A DNA stretch of 61,278 bases, from NCBI RefSeq assembly GCF_000003815.2, contig NC_049979.1, positions 24,442,353 to 24,503,630 of the forward strand, in the 5' to 3' direction. The notes beneath the pieces are model-generated. The model was not told the DNA's origin, searched no databases, and saw only the letters and a list, made by a program, of their open reading frames with translations. Below, piece by piece: positions 60,342-61,278 of this stretch. The DNA comes from Branchiostoma floridae. Lineage: Eukaryota > Chordata > Leptocardii > Amphioxiformes > Branchiostomatidae. A program made the translations under genes and the position numbers. How positions within the stretch are numbered: the first letter of the stretch is position 1; the number at the start of each line of letters is the position of its first letter.

Positions 60342-61278
60342 CTGTCAAAGGCAATACCATTTTGAGCACAATGAAGTACATTGACACAGCAAGAAACCAA
60401 TGCATTTGTAATCCATAACTTCGACCATTGATTAAGAAACAGAACTTATAGATGACCACGTTCTGAGCTGGGTGTTTAAATTGCATATGATATATGTATG
60501 TGTATATTTATGCTGTTAAACCTTAGAAGGGTTTCTTTTTACAATTGAATTATTCGCTTCGGAAAATTATCAACGTGATGCACAGAACTGCCCCCTCTGA
60601 TCCACTAAACGCATCGCACAAAACAAGGATCTTTCATTTGTACTGTTATAGAGGTTAGATATCATTTGTGTTTGACAAAAGAAATGCAACGCCGCGTGTT
60701 CGAATGTTGGAATGACACACCATGCAACCAGGCAATTCTTTTCGTCTGAAACCTAATTAACGTTACCTGATATCCCCTTCATTCAGTGGTCTATCTCGCA
60801 TTACCACTGCCAACTGATTGTGATGTGTTTGTATGTGGATTCGGACTACATCACGGGGTATTTGGTTGCGACAGGAATAGTCCCGCCCCACCAAGGAACC
60901 AGGCACTTTCGAATGAGAAGGGTCATCAAGGGCAATAAACTGATATCTTTGTATTGTGTTTTCGTTGCTAGCTTATTCAATGCCCTAAAATGGTTGCAAG
61001 CACATATCGGTGCATTCAACAAGTAGTGTTTCATCAGCATTGCCTTTCGTTCGTTTGCGGAAAGGATTAAAAAAATAATTTTAAACATAGATTTTCATTA
61101 AAACATATTAGAGGTTTGTAGGCTGGCGGTGGGTAAAAGTAAGAAATGAATTTCATACTTGATGCTTTACAGACGCAAATGTGTAAATGTCAACGCTAGA
61201 TATACTTGGACTAAAGACAGTACCGAAATCAAATTAAAAACATATATGTAATAATGCGTTACAGTCTAACTGTCTTAC
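60342..61278. other. Intron or 5' region of the VWA gene, no exon recognised
   Basis: The acceptor at 60342-60344 shows that earlier exons exist, but none with a recognisable motif lies in the last 937 bp. No start codon or signal peptide exon was identified. Confidence 0.4.

Overview
The window is nuclear DNA from an invertebrate animal, most likely a cephalochordate (amphioxus). It has short coding exons with GT/AG borders, long AT-rich non-coding stretches, many short inverted-repeat transposons, microsatellites and three N-runs (1033-1132, 4066-4165, 5608-5879). Expanded HSPA12-like and SPATA18/MIEAP-like families are known in amphioxus and in bivalves, so a mollusc is not excluded. The species call is inference.

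Left part (1-15 kb): one exon of a short-chain dehydrogenase (minus strand, 802-920), a possible signal-anchor first exon (6530-6609), a 28-bp minisatellite, several MITEs, and an unrecognised gene at 8219-9985 whose product ends in a CaaX-type prenylation motif.

Central part (15-48 kb): seven genes of two families. Three encode HSPA12-type (atypical Hsp70) ATPases: 15275-18207 (minus), 21003-23835 (minus) and 40934-43534 (plus). Each has four exons with identical intron phases. Four encode proteins with a C-terminal domain like that of mitochondria-eating protein (MIEAP/SPATA18): 27108-31407 (minus), 31655-35409 (plus), 37582-39852 (plus) and 45678-48098 (minus). Each has five exons with identical phases but unrelated first exons. 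The arrangement is nearly mirror-symmetric: MIEAP-A then HSPA12-B and -A run left, and MIEAP-B, MIEAP-C then HSPA12-C run right, from a divergent 247-bp promoter at 31408-31654. A TTAA-flanked piggyBac-like MITE sits inside the first coding exon of MIEAP-B.

Right part (48-61 kb): a transposon-rich zone with a nested GCGCTCTC-rich MITE family and a roughly 4.9-kb foldback element with TTAA at both ends (51480-56413). It is followed by a minus-strand gene for a membrane protein with a cysteine-rich segment, EGF-like domain, von Willebrand A domain, two unassigned exons, a transmembrane helix and a short tail. Its 5' end lies beyond the window.

All exon borders were derived by hand from splice consensus, phase continuity and agreement between paralogs. 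No search or alignment program was run.
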